A DNA stretch of 64,000 nucleotides. It comes from Corynebacterium flavescens. Lineage in GTDB: Bacteria; Actinomycetota; Actinomycetes; Mycobacteriales; Mycobacteriaceae. The notes under the pieces are model-generated. The model was not told the origin of the DNA, ran no database searches, and worked only from the letters and a program-made list of their open reading frames with translations. This document shows, one piece after another, positions 10,122 through 19,509 of this stretch. The position numbers and the translations under genes are program-made. Numbering within the stretch: the first letter of the stretch is position 1; each line of letters begins with the position of its first letter. Location: positions 62,001 to 126,000 of the forward strand of contig NZ_VXKK01000033.1 in the NCBI RefSeq assembly GCF_008693105.1. Reading direction: 5' to 3'.

Positions 10122-10158
10122 TATGACCTGCCTGGCGAGTACCGCTAGGCAGGTCATA
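10122..10158. terminator. Long hairpin between glgP and pyk
   Basis: TATGACCTGCCT (10122-10133) is repeated perfectly in reverse as AGGCAGGTCATA (10147-10158), with a further GCG/CGC pairing inside the loop. It lies 5 bp after the pyk stop on the reverse strand. It has no T-run and may be a pyk 3'-end stabiliser or terminator element. Confidence 0.5.
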
Positions 10159-10163
10159 AGAAC

Positions 10164-11597
10164 TTAAGCGTTGTTTGCGCGCTTCTTGTTCTCACCGAGC
10201 AGGTGGCACTGGATCATGTTGGTGTTACCGGAGATTCCTGGAGGCGTACCAGCAACAACAACCACGAGATCATCTTCCTCGTAGGCGTCCATCTCGAGCA
10301 ATGCCTCGTCGATGGCCTCCATCATCTCATCGGTGCTCTTAACCTTGGGGCTTAAGAAGGTTTGTGCACCCCAGGTCAAAGCGAGCTGTGAGCGTACCTC
10401 TTGGTTCGGGGTAAATACCAGCAGCGGCAGAGTGGAGTGCAAACGCGCCACTCGCTTTGCGGTATCACCAGAGGTGGTGAAGGCAACGATGGCTTTGGCG
10501 TTGAGCCGCTCTGCGATGTCGCGTGCGGAGTAGGAGATAACTCCTCGCTTGGTGCGCGGCACGTGCTTGAGCGGGGGCACGGTTCCATCGGCCTCGGCGC
10601 TTTGTACGATGCGGCTCATCGTGCGAACGACGTTTTGGGGATCGATACCCACGGAAGTCTCGCCGGAGAGCATGACTGCATCTGCGCCGTCGAGGACGGC
10701 GTTAGCTACGTCAGAGGCTTCAGCGCGGGTCGGGCGCAGGTTACTAATCATCGAATCAAGCATCTGGGTAGCCACGATGACGGGCTTGGCGTTCTCGCGA
10801 GCGATCTGGATGGCGCGCTTCTGGAACAGCGGAACCTGCTCAAGCGGAACCTCGACGCCCAAGTCACCGCGGGCAATCATGATGGCATCGAAAGCAAGAA
10901 CGATGGACTCTAGTGCATCGACTGCCTCTGGCTTCTCGAGCTTAGCGATGACTGGGAGGCGGCGGCCTTCCTCGTCCATGATGGCGTGGACCAAGTCCAC
11001 GTCGGCAGGCGAGCGTACGAAGGACAGCGCGATGAAATCGACGCCCAAGCGAAGCGCAAAGCGCAAGTCCTTGATGTCCTTCTCAGACAGGGCCGGCACC
11101 GAGATGTCCATGCCTGGCAGGGAGACACCCTTGTGATCCGATACTGGACCACCCTCAACTACTTCGCAGACAACGTCATTGCCTTCTACCGAAGTACAGA
11201 CAATGGCAACCTTGCCGTCATCAATAAGGAGGCGATCGCCGGGGCGGGCATCCTTGGCCAGGCCCTTGTAGGTTGTGGAAACGCGGTCGTGGGTGCCATC
11301 GATATCATCGACCGTGATGCGAACGATCTCGCCGTTCTTCCACTGCTCTTCACCGTTGATAAAGGTGCCGAGACGAATCTTCGGTCCTTGCAGGTCGGCC
11401 AATATGCCGACCGCGCGCCCGGTTTTGTCGGTCGCGTTGCGGACCCAGTGGTAGTTCTTCTCATGATCTTCGGGGACGCCGTGAGACATGTTGAGTCGGG
11501 CGACGTCCATGCCGTCTTGGACAAGACGCAGAATTGCATCCTCGCTAGCTACGGCTGGGCCGAGCGTACAGACGATTTTTGTTCTTCTATCCAGCAT
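10164..11597 (-). CDS. pyk: Pyruvate kinase
   Basis: Converts phosphoenolpyruvate and ADP to pyruvate and ATP, the last step of glycolysis. 477 residues, collinear with the C. glutamicum enzyme. The N-terminus LDRRTKIVCTLGPAVAS, the ATP-site DVARLNMSHG, ADLQGPKIRLG, the catalytic signature VIAKLEKPEAV and metal-binding MIARGDLGVEV are all present. The ATG at 11597 has an AGAGG about 8-9 nt upstream. A 184-bp region separates it from lgt, so it probably has its own promoter. Confidence 0.97.
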   Translation of the reverse strand: MLDRRTKIVCTLGPAVASEDAILRLVQDGMDVARLNMSHGVPEDHEKNYHWVRNATDKTGRAVGILADLQGPKIRLGTFINGEEQWKNGEIVRITVDDIDGTHDRVSTTYKGLAKDARPGDRLLIDDGKVAIVCTSVEGNDVVCEVVEGGPVSDHKGVSLPGMDISVPALSEKDIKDLRFALRLGVDFIALSFVRSPADVDLVHAIMDEEGRRLPVIAKLEKPEAVDALESIVLAFDAIMIARGDLGVEVPLEQVPLFQKRAIQIARENAKPVIVATQMLDSMISNLRPTRAEASDVANAVLDGADAVMLSGETSVGIDPQNVVRTMSRIVQSAEADGTVPPLKHVPRTKRGVISYSARDIAERLNAKAIVAFTTSGDTAKRVARLHSTLPLLVFTPNQEVRSQLALTWGAQTFLSPKVKSTDEMMEAIDEALLEMDAYEEDDLVVVVAGTPPGISGNTNMIQCHLLGENKKRANNA

Positions 11598-11781
11598 TGA
11601 AAGGCCTCTTCGTCGGGGAACTTTTGACGCCTCCCAAAGTACCCGCGTTAGTAATTCCCGGCCACTGCCAAGCCCTTTCTCTATTGTCTTTGAGGCTAAC
11701 TCTCAGCGACCAAAAGCAAAAATAGAACGGACATTTTCCGGATATGACCGGGCATAACTGGAAATCGCCGGCGCGTCTTAC

Positions 11782-12762
11782 TCAGCGATCTTTTCCGCTG
11801 TGTGATTCATCCGACTCTGCTGTTTGCTTCGCCACAGAGCCTCCTTGTCCCCCGCCGATAGTGAGCGAATCTCCGTCTTCTTTCTCTTGCTTCGCTGCAA
11901 AGAAACGCGGATCAACTTCCTGGGCGCTCTCCTGTCCTTTGCCAAGGCGGAAGAAAACGATAACCGCAATGACAAAGAGAATCACCGACATCACGACGTT
12001 AATGCGCAGGCCGAATATGTGTGTCGCCTCGTCACTGCGCATGTTTTCCACGAAGAAACGGCCCAAGGTATAGGAGGCAACGTATAAGGCGAATACCCGC
12101 CCGTGACCAAGCTTCCATGCCTTTTGTGCCCAGATGAGGAACAGGCAGACGGCCACGTTCCACACCAACTCATAGAGGAAGGTGGGGTGCACGCTCGCTA
12201 TGACCTCGCCCGTTGAACGCCCTGACACGGGCGCAAAGGCCCCCGAAGCATCAACGCGATAGTAAATGTCGAGCGCCCAGGGGACGGTAGTCTCTCGCCC
12301 ATAGAGCTCTTGATTAAACCAGTTTCCCAGCCGCCCTATGGCCTGCGCGAGGATCAGCCCAGGAGCAACGGCGTCAGCGAAAGGAGCCATTGGCACTTTC
12401 TTGACCTTAAACATCACCCAAATGGCGAGGACCCCCAAAGCGACCGCACCCCAGATGCCTAGGCCGCCATTGGTGATCTTTAGGACATCCACGGGATTGC
12501 AGTCCGCACAGAAGTACTTATCGTAATCGGTTGCCACATGATAGACGCGCCCGCCAATGATTCCAGCAGGGATAATGACGATAACGGCGTCCCATACCGT
12601 ATCAGGGTTGCCCCCACGCTCGGTATAGCGCCGATACGTCAGCCACATGGCCACCACTATGCCCAGAATGATGCAAAGTGCGTAGGCGCGAATGGGTAGA
12701 GGTCCAAGATGCCACACCCCTTGGGGCGGCGACGGGATATTGGCAAGAATCTGAGTGTGCAC
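11782..12762 (-). CDS. lgt: Prolipoprotein diacylglyceryl transferase
   Basis: Membrane enzyme that transfers diacylglycerol to the lipobox cysteine of prolipoproteins, acting before signal peptidase II (lspA, also in this window). 326 residues with about seven membrane segments; the signature [16 protein letters not shown] is at about residues 140-155. Like other actinobacterial Lgt it has a hydrophilic C-terminal tail (about residues 275-326). The start is GTG at 12762. It lies at the 3' end of the his-gene strand, 118 bp after the TrpC-like gene. Confidence 0.95.
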   Translation of the reverse strand: MHTQILANIPSPPQGVWHLGPLPIRAYALCIILGIVVAMWLTYRRYTERGGNPDTVWDAVIVIIPAGIIGGRVYHVATDYDKYFCADCNPVDVLKITNGGLGIWGAVALGVLAIWVMFKVKKVPMAPFADAVAPGLILAQAIGRLGNWFNQELYGRETTVPWALDIYYRVDASGAFAPVSGRSTGEVIASVHPTFLYELVWNVAVCLFLIWAQKAWKLGHGRVFALYVASYTLGRFFVENMRSDEATHIFGLRINVVMSVILFVIAVIVFFRLGKGQESAQEVDPRFFAAKQEKEDGDSLTIGGGQGGSVAKQTAESDESHSGKDR

Positions 12763-12880
12763 GACAACTAGTGTGCACTACCCTGCAGGAGAATACCGAG
12801 ATTACCCCCCCTCATCTCCCCAGCGAACGGGCTGGGCTGGAGAAAGCACAGAAACCGCCTGTAAAAGAGCAGCTGAGCAA

Positions 12881-13711
12881 TCAGGAACGTTTGCGCGAAG
12901 GACACGCGGGGTGTTGGCCCGCGGCAACCAGTGAGCGTGCCAACGCCACGGGGTCCTTGGCCGTCATGACGGCCTCACCCACGAGAACGGCATCTGCGCC
13001 ATGCGAGGCATAGGACAAAACATTACGGGGGACGTTTACTCCGCCAATTGCGATGCGCAGCATGGACTCCGGAAGGCCCGGCACAATCTCGGAGAAAGCA
13101 AACCTGTCTATCGCATCCGAAGTCAAAGACCACGCGTTAACGGCGACGACACTGCCTCCTGCTTTGATGACCCGATCTACTTCCGCACAATTGCGGACCT
13201 CCAGAATCGCTGTCATCCCTAGCGATTCGATACGATCCAGCAAAGCCTCTAAACGCACCTGCTCAAGTAGCTCCACCTGTAGGGGGATGGCATCCGCGCC
13301 GTAGCAACGCGCCTCGTGGATCTGATAGGGATCAACAATGATGTCGCGGGACATCATGGGGATTTCTATGGCGGCGCGCGCGGCACGCATGTCTTCCAAA
13401 GAACCATGAAAGCGGCGGCGATCAGTCTGGCATGCCATCATATGAACGCCCGCGGCTTCCAGGCTTTGTGCCAACTGCGCCACCGAATCCGGTGAGCTCA
13501 ACTGGGTTATCTCCCCGGCATAAGGCACCGCGCGTTTTAACTCCGTGACCACAGAACAGCCATTGCGCATCAGAGCGGCGAAAGCATCGCGCGGCGGTTC
13601 CATATCCCGCGAGCGGGCCTTGACTTCTTGGAAAGAAACCTGCGCTTCCCGCGCAGCGACATCTTCAAGCACACCTGCCACAAGGTGATCGACTGCAATT
13701 GGAGTGGGCAT
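12881..13711 (-). CDS. TrpC-like protein (indole-3-glycerol phosphate synthase paralog with altered active site)
   Basis: 276 residues, homologous to actinobacterial TrpC over the whole (beta/alpha)8 barrel: VVTELKRA, DPYQIHEAR, LLDRIESLGMTAILEVRN, GADAVLVGEAVMT. Compared with genuine TrpC from memory, key positions differ: the SPS phosphate-site motif after LKRA is VPY; the catalytic lysine in the L-x-K-D-F strand is arginine (MMSRDII); the R-D after G-V-N is W-S; the serine in the A-E-S-G strand is glycine (AIGGV). The first lysine (ELKRA) and the glutamate in LEV are kept. It sits at the end of the his operon beside a Trp-associated membrane protein. ATG at 13711 has GGGAGGT 4 nt upstream. 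Classical IGPS activity is doubtful. Confidence 0.8.
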   Translation of the reverse strand: MPTPIAVDHLVAGVLEDVAAREAQVSFQEVKARSRDMEPPRDAFAALMRNGCSVVTELKRAVPYAGEITQLSSPDSVAQLAQSLEAAGVHMMACQTDRRRFHGSLEDMRAARAAIEIPMMSRDIIVDPYQIHEARCYGADAIPLQVELLEQVRLEALLDRIESLGMTAILEVRNCAEVDRVIKAGGSVVAVNAWSLTSDAIDRFAFSEIVPGLPESMLRIAIGGVNVPRNVLSYASHGADAVLVGEAVMTAKDPVALARSLVAAGQHPACPSRKRS

Positions 13712-13789
13712 CAGCACCTCCCTTCGAGGGGCGATAAAGATCACATTTAGGCTAGCGTGATCATGCCGCTAGAAGGAAATCTCCGCTCC

Positions 13790-13830
13790 GGGCACCTGCC
13801 CCCCGCTAGGGGGTGGAAAGCACCCCGCGG
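13790..13830. other. GC-rich hairpin region between the TrpC-like gene and the Trp-associated gene
   Basis: CCCCC-gcta-GGGGG, followed by a second C/G-rich pairing, within the 130-bp gap. It may slow or end transcription between the two genes, but no T-run is present. Confidence 0.35.
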
Positions 13831-13841
13831 GAGGTTAGATG

Positions 13842-14531
13842 CTATTCAGCTTTGTCTCGTCGCTCGTGCTGAGTGGGACTCTCCCCCGCGCCGTCTGCAG
13901 AGGAAGAAGAAACATCCGTCGGGTCGATGTCGGCGTCGAGAGCCTCCCACATGACCCGCCCGGAATCAGCTGAAGTCTCAAGCTCCTCCGCCAACTTCGC
14001 CTGCCGGCTAGCTGGGGTCTCATATTTACTCGAGCGCGGCTTATCCGCACCTGGGCGCATGATAAGAAGTACGGCTCCAAAAAGAGCCAATGCAGCCGCG
14101 ATGACTGCTAGGATCGGCCCCAGCTTGCCCACTTCCACGGCGGTGACCATGGCCCACTCGGAGATATGTGCGGTGTCGACGGCCGTCTTGTTGGCGGCTG
14201 CGCCTTGCAGCACGCGCTGTGCCTTGGCTGGGTCGGGGCCATAGGTCAGCAGACTGACCGGACTCCACGCGGCTGCGGCTGCAGCAAGGGCGCAGATGCC
14301 TGCCACGACTCGGCGCGCGATTCGCCGCAGTGCAATTCCTGCCACGGCTCCAGCGAGCAAGACCAAGGTGAGAGCCATGAGCTCAATGGACCATGAGGAT
14401 CCGAGGATAGCGCTTTCGACCGTTCCAGATTTATCGTCCTGGCTTAACGCCAGAACCCACGTGGAGCGGGAGGAAAACCACAGCAAGATGGAGCCAAGGG
14501 CGATAAGAAGCGGGCCTACGCGCCTACCCAT
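13842..14531 (-). CDS. Trp-associated membrane protein (TIGR02234 family)
   Basis: 229 residues. Four hydrophobic segments are visible (about residues 7-25, 50-68, 75-95 and 135-158), followed by a hydrophilic tail rich in Ser, Asp and Glu. The early [10 protein letters not shown] block and overall layout match the actinobacterial family usually found beside trp biosynthesis genes. Its function is unknown. Its ATG at 14531 overlaps the end of hisI by 8 bp, so translation is probably coupled. Its presence next to a TrpC paralog inside a his operon looks like a relic or re-use of a trp gene pair. Confidence 0.8.
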   Translation of the reverse strand: MGRRVGPLLIALGSILLWFSSRSTWVLALSQDDKSGTVESAILGSSWSIELMALTLVLLAGAVAGIALRRIARRVVAGICALAAAAAAWSPVSLLTYGPDPAKAQRVLQGAAANKTAVDTAHISEWAMVTAVEVGKLGPILAVIAAALALFGAVLLIMRPGADKPRSSKYETPASRQAKLAEELETSADSGRVMWEALDADIDPTDVSSSSADGAGESPTQHERRDKAE

Positions 14532-14907
14532 TTAACTCTTCCCCCATCAGATCCTTCGCATCGAAACAGGTGCGGTCACCGGTGTGGCACGCCCCGCCCT
14601 TTTGACGCACTTTCAGCAAGATGGTGTCCCCGTCGCAGTCAAGGCGAACATCGAGCACCTGCTGGGTATGGCCGGAAGTTTCGCCCTTGATCCAGTAGGC
14701 ACGGCGCGACCGAGAAAAGTAGGTTCCCTTTTTCGAGGCAAGAGTATAGGCCAAGGCGTGATCATCCATCCACGCCATCATGAGCACCTCTCCCTCCTCT
14801 GACTGCACGATTGCAGGTACCAGGCCAGCATCGTTGCGCTTGAGAAGGGCTGCGATATCTTCGCTGAGCTCGTAGTCTGCCGGGTTGGCAGAGGGGCTAT
14901 CTTTCAT
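14524..14907 (-). CDS. hisI: Phosphoribosyl-AMP cyclohydrolase
   Basis: Opens the purine ring of phosphoribosyl-AMP, the third step of histidine synthesis. 127 residues, a stand-alone HisI without the HisE domain, as in corynebacteria. The core [21 protein letters not shown], and the metal-binding LDCDGDT and [12 protein letters not shown] are present. The ATG at 14907 has GAGGA 5-6 nt upstream and gives the family N-terminus; an in-frame ATG at 14928 is less likely. The 3' end overlaps the next gene. Confidence 0.95.
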   Translation of the reverse strand: MKDSPSANPADYELSEDIAALLKRNDAGLVPAIVQSEEGEVLMMAWMDDHALAYTLASKKGTYFSRSRRAYWIKGETSGHTQQVLDVRLDCDGDTILLKVRQKGGACHTGDRTCFDAKDLMGEELNG

Positions 14908-14984
14908 TGCTGTCCTCGTCACTTTCAATCACTGTTTCCCAAGAATCCGCAGCGCGCTAATACGCTGCCTAGCTTTTGGCCTAA

Positions 14985-15761
14985 CTATCGCCGAACTTCG
15001 TGTCCAGCCCGTGCCAGTTCATCCTTAACCTCGGAGATTGCTACATCTCCAAAGTGGAAAATGGAGGCTGCCAGTACTGCGTCGGCCCCGGCGGCCACTG
15101 CGGGTGGGAAGTCTGCTGCTTTGCCTGCACCGCCCGAGGCAATGACCGGCACATCAACCGCTGCACGTACAGCCTCGATGAGTTCGATATCGAAGCCTTC
15201 CCGAGTGCCATCACCGTCCATGGAGTTGAGGAGTATCTCCCCCACTCCTAGCTCCGCGCCGCGGGCAGCCCACGCCACAGCGTCAAGCCCTGCCGAGCGG
15301 GTGCCACCATGGGTGGTGACCTCAAACCCAGAAGGATGGTCCTCATTTGGCTCCGCCACACGCCGGGCGTCGACGGAGAGCACGATGCACTGCGAACCAA
15401 AAACGTCCGCCAATTCCCGTAGGAGCTCAGGGCGCGCTATCGCCGATGAGTTTACTGAGACCTTGTCCGCGCCGGCGCGCAGGAGCTCACGAACATCCTC
15501 GACGGAGCGAATGCCGCCACCAACTGTCAGGGGGATGAATACCTGATCGGCGGTTCGGCGTACCACCTCGAGCATGGTGCCGCGTCCGTCTTTGGAAGCG
15601 GATACATCGAGGAACGTGAGCTCGTCTGCACCGAGGGCGTCGTAACGCGCGGCAAGCTCTACGGGATCTCCGGCGTCACGCAGGTTCTCGAAGTTGATTC
15701 CCTTGACTACCCTTCCGTTATCGACGTCGAGGCAGGGAATGACCCTCACTGCTAATGCCAT
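14985..15761 (-). CDS. hisF: Imidazole glycerol phosphate synthase, cyclase subunit
   Basis: With HisH forms the enzyme that turns PRFAR and glutamine-derived ammonia into imidazole glycerol phosphate and AICAR. 258-residue (beta/alpha)8 barrel. The first catalytic aspartate lies in [15 protein letters not shown] and the second in VLSVDARR; phosphate-binding TVGGGIRS and ASGGAG are visible. AAAGGAG precedes the ATG by 8 nt. The 108-bp gap to impA is the widest inside the his operon and could hold a secondary promoter. Confidence 0.97.
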   Translation of the reverse strand: MALAVRVIPCLDVDNGRVVKGINFENLRDAGDPVELAARYDALGADELTFLDVSASKDGRGTMLEVVRRTADQVFIPLTVGGGIRSVEDVRELLRAGADKVSVNSSAIARPELLRELADVFGSQCIVLSVDARRVAEPNEDHPSGFEVTTHGGTRSAGLDAVAWAARGAELGVGEILLNSMDGDGTREGFDIELIEAVRAAVDVPVIASGGAGKAADFPPAVAAGADAVLAASIFHFGDVAISEVKDELARAGHEVRR

Positions 15762-15869
15762 CGCGGACTCCTTTTTAAAAAATAGATGTACTGCAAATAT
15801 AGAAAAGCCTAAGACTCAGTATCCTCACCTCGCACGCGGCTTCTGCTGTGCAGGGCTCAAGCAGATTGT

Positions 15870-16643
15870 TTAAGGAGAATGCTGCGAAATAACGTCGAGG
15901 ATGGTCTCATGGGTTCTTGGCGTGCCAGCCACGAAACTCGTGGAATAGGCATTCCACTCTTCACCACTTGCGTCCGTGACTACCCCGCCTGCGGCTTTGA
16001 CAAGCAAGGCCCCTGCGGCATTGTCCCATGCGTGAGGGGAAAAGTTCACGGTGCCATCGAATACGCCCTGTGCCACGAAGGCATTATCCAGTCCAACGGA
16101 GCCTGTCATGCGCGGGCGCAAGCCGGTGACACGCAGACCATGAAAAATCTCCGTGGCGAGATAAGAAGAGCACCCCACAAAGCCGTGGCCCGGGGTGGCT
16201 GATCCTGGCGCGGCCTGGCCCACCACATCAGACGGGTGTGCCCCACCGAAACTCCGAAAGGTTCCACCTTCAGCAGAAACGAGGCGGCGGCGCAAGAGTG
16301 GAAAGTCCGCCACCGCAGCAACAGGTCGTGCCTCGTGCACCAGCGATACTAGAATCCCGCACAGCGGGCTTCCCGCTGAGTAGTTAGCTGTGCCATCGAT
16401 TGGGTCCACGACCCAGATGGTATCGCTCAAAGTACCGCCGGACTCCTCCCCATAGACGCCTATTCCAGTCAACTGGGTCAACGTCGCCCGCAGTTCTTTC
16501 TCAATGCGCAAGTCAACTTCGGTGGCGAAGTCCGTCTCACCCTTGAATACCGCGGGCGGTGCGCCCAGCCCAGCGACGAACAAGTCCGCCACATGATCCA
16601 CGGCAGACTCCGCCAACGCCACTAGCTCCCGTGGATCATTCAT
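15870..16643 (-). CDS. impA: Inositol monophosphatase family protein (ImpA)
   Basis: 257 residues. Mg2+/Li+-type phosphatase fold: metal-binding GEESGG, the WVVDPIDGTANY signature and C-terminal HAWDNAAGALLVKAAGG. In C. glutamicum an impA gene occupies the same place between hisA and hisF. Some relatives are histidinol-phosphate phosphatases, which would fit the operon, but the main C. glutamicum HisN is encoded elsewhere, so inositol monophosphatase or a broad sugar phosphatase is equally possible. The start is 3 nt after the hisA stop. Confidence 0.88.
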   Translation of the reverse strand: MNDPRELVALAESAVDHVADLFVAGLGAPPAVFKGETDFATEVDLRIEKELRATLTQLTGIGVYGEESGGTLSDTIWVVDPIDGTANYSAGSPLCGILVSLVHEARPVAAVADFPLLRRRLVSAEGGTFRSFGGAHPSDVVGQAAPGSATPGHGFVGCSSYLATEIFHGLRVTGLRPRMTGSVGLDNAFVAQGVFDGTVNFSPHAWDNAAGALLVKAAGGVVTDASGEEWNAYSTSFVAGTPRTHETILDVISQHSP

Positions 16644-16646
16644 GAG

Positions 16647-17426
16647 TTAGAGCTCCTCGAGATCGATGGGTTCCTCAGCAGGCAGGGGCTCGACCTCAGC
16701 CACTGCCGTCAGCGCCTCTCCGAGAGTAAAGCGCGATTCATAAAGAGCTTTGCCGATTATGGCGGAATCAATTCCCTGGTTCTGATAGACCGCGAGCTCG
16801 CGTACGTCATCCAAAGTGGAGATTCCGCCCGAGGCCGTCACACTTGCCTGCGTGGCCATGGCGACCTCGCGCAGCAGTTCAACATTCGGCCCCGTCAGCG
16901 TTCCATCTTTAGATACATCCGTGACGACAAAGCGCTGGCAACCGGCTGAATCCAGCCTTTCGAGGACCTCCCACAGGTCACCGCCATCAGACACCCAGCC
17001 ATTACCACGGGTGCGCCACTGACCATCGATGTAGCGCACAGCGAGATCGACCGCGATCTTATCGCCGTACTCCCCCAAGACCCGCGCAATCCAGTCTGGC
17101 TTTTCGAGCGCGGCGGTGCCGATATTGACTCGGCGCGCGCCCGTTCCGAGAGCGCGGAGAAGCGACTCATCATCCCTGATGCCGCCGGTCAGTTCGACAT
17201 CGATGTGAAGTTTCTTGGTAATTTCCGCCATCAACTCATGGTTGGATCCGCGGTTAAAAGCCGCATCGAGGTCGACGAAGTGGAGCCACTGCGCCCCGTC
17301 CGCCTGCCATTTCAGTGCAGCCTCAAGAGGGGCTCCGTAGGATTTCTCGGTTCCAGCCTCGCCCTGATCTAGGCGCACGGCGTGGCCATCGACGACGTCG
17401 ACAGCCGGCAACAAAGTAAAGGTCAT
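16647..17426 (-). CDS. hisA: ProFAR isomerase
   Basis: Isomerises ProFAR to PRFAR in histidine synthesis. 259-residue barrel. [15 protein letters not shown] carries the first catalytic aspartate (residue 10) and [14 protein letters not shown] the second; ELTGGIRDD and TASGGIST are the phosphate-binding loops. In many actinobacteria the homolog (PriA) also replaces TrpF; in corynebacteria with a TrpCF fusion it is thought to act only as HisA. Which applies here cannot be read from the sequence. It lies 14 nt after hisH. Confidence 0.96.
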   Translation of the reverse strand: MTFTLLPAVDVVDGHAVRLDQGEAGTEKSYGAPLEAALKWQADGAQWLHFVDLDAAFNRGSNHELMAEITKKLHIDVELTGGIRDDESLLRALGTGARRVNIGTAALEKPDWIARVLGEYGDKIAVDLAVRYIDGQWRTRGNGWVSDGGDLWEVLERLDSAGCQRFVVTDVSKDGTLTGPNVELLREVAMATQASVTASGGISTLDDVRELAVYQNQGIDSAIIGKALYESRFTLGEALTAVAEVEPLPAEEPIDLEEL

Positions 17427-17440
17427 GGGTCACATCCTAC

Positions 17441-18079
17441 CTAGAGGGTCTTCATCCAGTTTTCCAGCAGGGTAGCTCCCGCATCCCCCGACTTCTCAGG
17501 GTGGAACTGTGTAGCCCAGAGCGCACCGTTTTCTACGGCTGCCACGAACCTATCTCCACCGTGCTCCGCCCAGGTAACCAGCGGCGGAATGGTTATATCC
17601 GTCACCAGATCCCAGCTGCGTGCACCATAAGAGTGCACAAAGTAAAAGCGCTCCTGCTCACTTAGCCCGGCGAACATCTCGCTGCCCATTGGCACATCAA
17701 CGGTGTTCCACCCCATGTGAGGAAGGATGTCTGCGTGCAGGCGCTCAATGCGCCCAGGCCACTCACCACAGCCCGCAGTTTCTACCCCATGCTCATTGCC
17801 CTCCTCAAAAAGCACCTGCATTCCCACGCAGATGCCCATCACAGGGCGCCCACCTGCGAGGCGCTGCCCAATGATGCGCGGTCCTTGCGCCGCCCGCAGA
17901 CCCGCCATGCACGAGGCGAAGGCTCCGACACCGGGAACCAGCAGTCCATCCGCGTTGACCGCCACATGCGGATCCGAGGTCACGGCCACGTCCGCGCCTA
18001 CGCGTTCCAATGCTCTTTGGGCCGAACGCAAGTTTCCGGCACCGTAGTCCAATAACGCAACCGTCTTCTTCGAAGTCAT
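17441..18079 (-). CDS. hisH: Imidazole glycerol phosphate synthase, glutaminase subunit
   Basis: Class I glutamine amidotransferase that supplies ammonia to HisF. 212 residues. The nucleophile is Cys84 in [12 protein letters not shown], the oxyanion block is LLVPGVGAF, and the His/Glu pair is in TQFHPEKSG near residue 193. It follows the MFS gene by only 3 nt, so all these genes are probably one transcript. Confidence 0.97.
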   Translation of the reverse strand: MTSKKTVALLDYGAGNLRSAQRALERVGADVAVTSDPHVAVNADGLLVPGVGAFASCMAGLRAAQGPRIIGQRLAGGRPVMGICVGMQVLFEEGNEHGVETAGCGEWPGRIERLHADILPHMGWNTVDVPMGSEMFAGLSEQERFYFVHSYGARSWDLVTDITIPPLVTWAEHGGDRFVAAVENGALWATQFHPEKSGDAGATLLENWMKTL

Positions 18080-18082
18080 GGG

Positions 18083-19324
18083 CTATACCTTACGCATCCT
18101 TCTGAGTCTTGTTTTAATGTCATCGACTTCACTCACGCGGGAACGCCCGAGCATGAAGTCTGCGCAGCTCATCGCCACACCGAGCAGCAAAATAACTGCC
18201 CCAACGCCGAAGGCCCCGCTATAGGTCACAGCCACGACCATGGCGCCCAAGACGGTGGATCCGATTCCGGTTCCCGAATCGAAGAACACATTCCAGATGG
18301 CCGAAGCCTCTGAGACACGCTCGCGCGGGAGCCTTTCAAACATAGAGAGCAGAGCTTCGTTTTGGGCTATCCCGAAAGCGCCGCCGAAAATAACTACGCC
18401 TAGGACTATCCACCACACCGACCACTGTTGGTGCAGGACCAATGCTATGAGGGCCACTGCAGCGAAGGCCGCTATCTGGGCTGGGATATACAGACGCCCG
18501 GCCATGCCGACCCGATCCGCAAATACCCCCGCGAGGTAGCGGCATACTAAGCTGGCTGCCCCCACGAGCGAGAGCAGGATTCCGCCCAAAGTCGCACCCG
18601 TGCGGGGATCGATCTCCCGCACAGCTGGCGAGAGGAAGGCAGAGATGGCTCCGTAGCTAATGGATACAGTGGTCAGTGCCAAGGCGGGTACGGCGACCAG
18701 TTTCCACGTAGGCACCTGCGGGAGCGCTGTCACGCCAGGCTGCACTCGCTGTGCCTTAATGCGTGGAAGGCGAATACACATTGCCACGGCCAAAAGCCCT
18801 ATTGCAGCGGCTGCAATATAGACGCTGGAATAGCCCCACCAATCAGACATGGCCAAACCGAGCGGCAAGAATAGAGTCTGCGCAAGCCCCACGAACACGC
18901 CTATCATGCCGGTTGCCTTTCCTCGCAAGCCAACGGGGGCAAGCTCTGCCACGAGTGCAGACTGCGCGACAGTTAGCGCGCCGAAGCCAATCCCGCGCAG
19001 CGCAGAAAAAGTCAGGGTCACCCAGGCTTCTTCGCCCAAAAGGTGCCCGAAGGCAGGCACCCCTAGCATGAACGACGCCGCCATCATGACTGGCCTATAC
19101 CCGAAAGAACGCAGCATGCGCGGGGTCAAGATCTGAGTGATGACTGTTGCCGCCATGAACACCCCAGTGGTCCCGCCTGCAAGAGAGGCGCTACCCCCCG
19201 CGTCAAGGACAGCGAGAGGAACGACAGGAAGGAGGATTGACCATGCGCCAAAGGCCGCCGCGATAGCTACCATTGTTTCCGTATAGCCAGGAACTTTCCA
19301 GACGTTGGGGGCGTTGTGGGTCAC
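18083..19324 (-). CDS. MFS transporter in the his operon
   Basis: 413 residues with about twelve membrane segments, beginning near residue 16. The GYTETMVAIAAAFGAWSILLP start and a central basic loop (RLPRIKAQRVQP) are typical of MFS efflux pumps. The same gene pair (small membrane peptide plus MFS) sits between hisB and hisH in C. glutamicum, from memory. A role in histidine or intermediate export is an inference from position. I chose GTG at 19324 because AGGAGG lies 10 nt upstream; a longer reading frame to 19366 would overlap the small gene before it. Confidence 0.85.
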   Translation of the reverse strand: MTHNAPNVWKVPGYTETMVAIAAAFGAWSILLPVVPLAVLDAGGSASLAGGTTGVFMAATVITQILTPRMLRSFGYRPVMMAASFMLGVPAFGHLLGEEAWVTLTFSALRGIGFGALTVAQSALVAELAPVGLRGKATGMIGVFVGLAQTLFLPLGLAMSDWWGYSSVYIAAAAIGLLAVAMCIRLPRIKAQRVQPGVTALPQVPTWKLVAVPALALTTVSISYGAISAFLSPAVREIDPRTGATLGGILLSLVGAASLVCRYLAGVFADRVGMAGRLYIPAQIAAFAAVALIALVLHQQWSVWWIVLGVVIFGGAFGIAQNEALLSMFERLPRERVSEASAIWNVFFDSGTGIGSTVLGAMVVAVTYSGAFGVGAVILLLGVAMSCADFMLGRSRVSEVDDIKTRLRRMRKV

Positions 19325-19338
19325 CGCGCTATGTCCTC

Positions 19339-19506
19339 CTACCAGTTCATTTTTCCTACCATCCACACCAGCGCCGCCGCCAAGCTAACAACAGCTAGCA
19401 GGCCGGCCACGATGCTGAAGAACCGCGATCCAGCCTGGTAGGCGGAATAGGTTCCCCCTACCAGTAGTCCTGCAAGCAAAAACAGGATCAGGATCATGAC
19501 ATTCAT
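19339..19506 (-). CDS. Small membrane protein (55 aa) in the his operon
   Basis: Reads MNVMILILFLLAGLLVGGTY at its start, then a short polar turn (SAYQAGSRFF) and a second hydrophobic stretch before VWMVGKMNW. This gives two predicted membrane helices in 55 residues. It begins 3 nt after the hisB stop and ends 14 nt before the MFS start, fitting tightly between them, which supports it as a real gene. Its function is unknown; it may be an accessory subunit of the adjacent transporter. Confidence 0.75.
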   Translation of the reverse strand: MNVMILILFLLAGLLVGGTYSAYQAGSRFFSIVAGLLAVVSLAAALVWMVGKMNW

Positions 19507-19509
19507 AAA

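Noticed and set aside
12800-12830. Poly-C stretches as a 6C RNA.
   Set aside because: Two stem-loops with C-rich loops could not be laid out; only one C-run with poor flanking stems is present.
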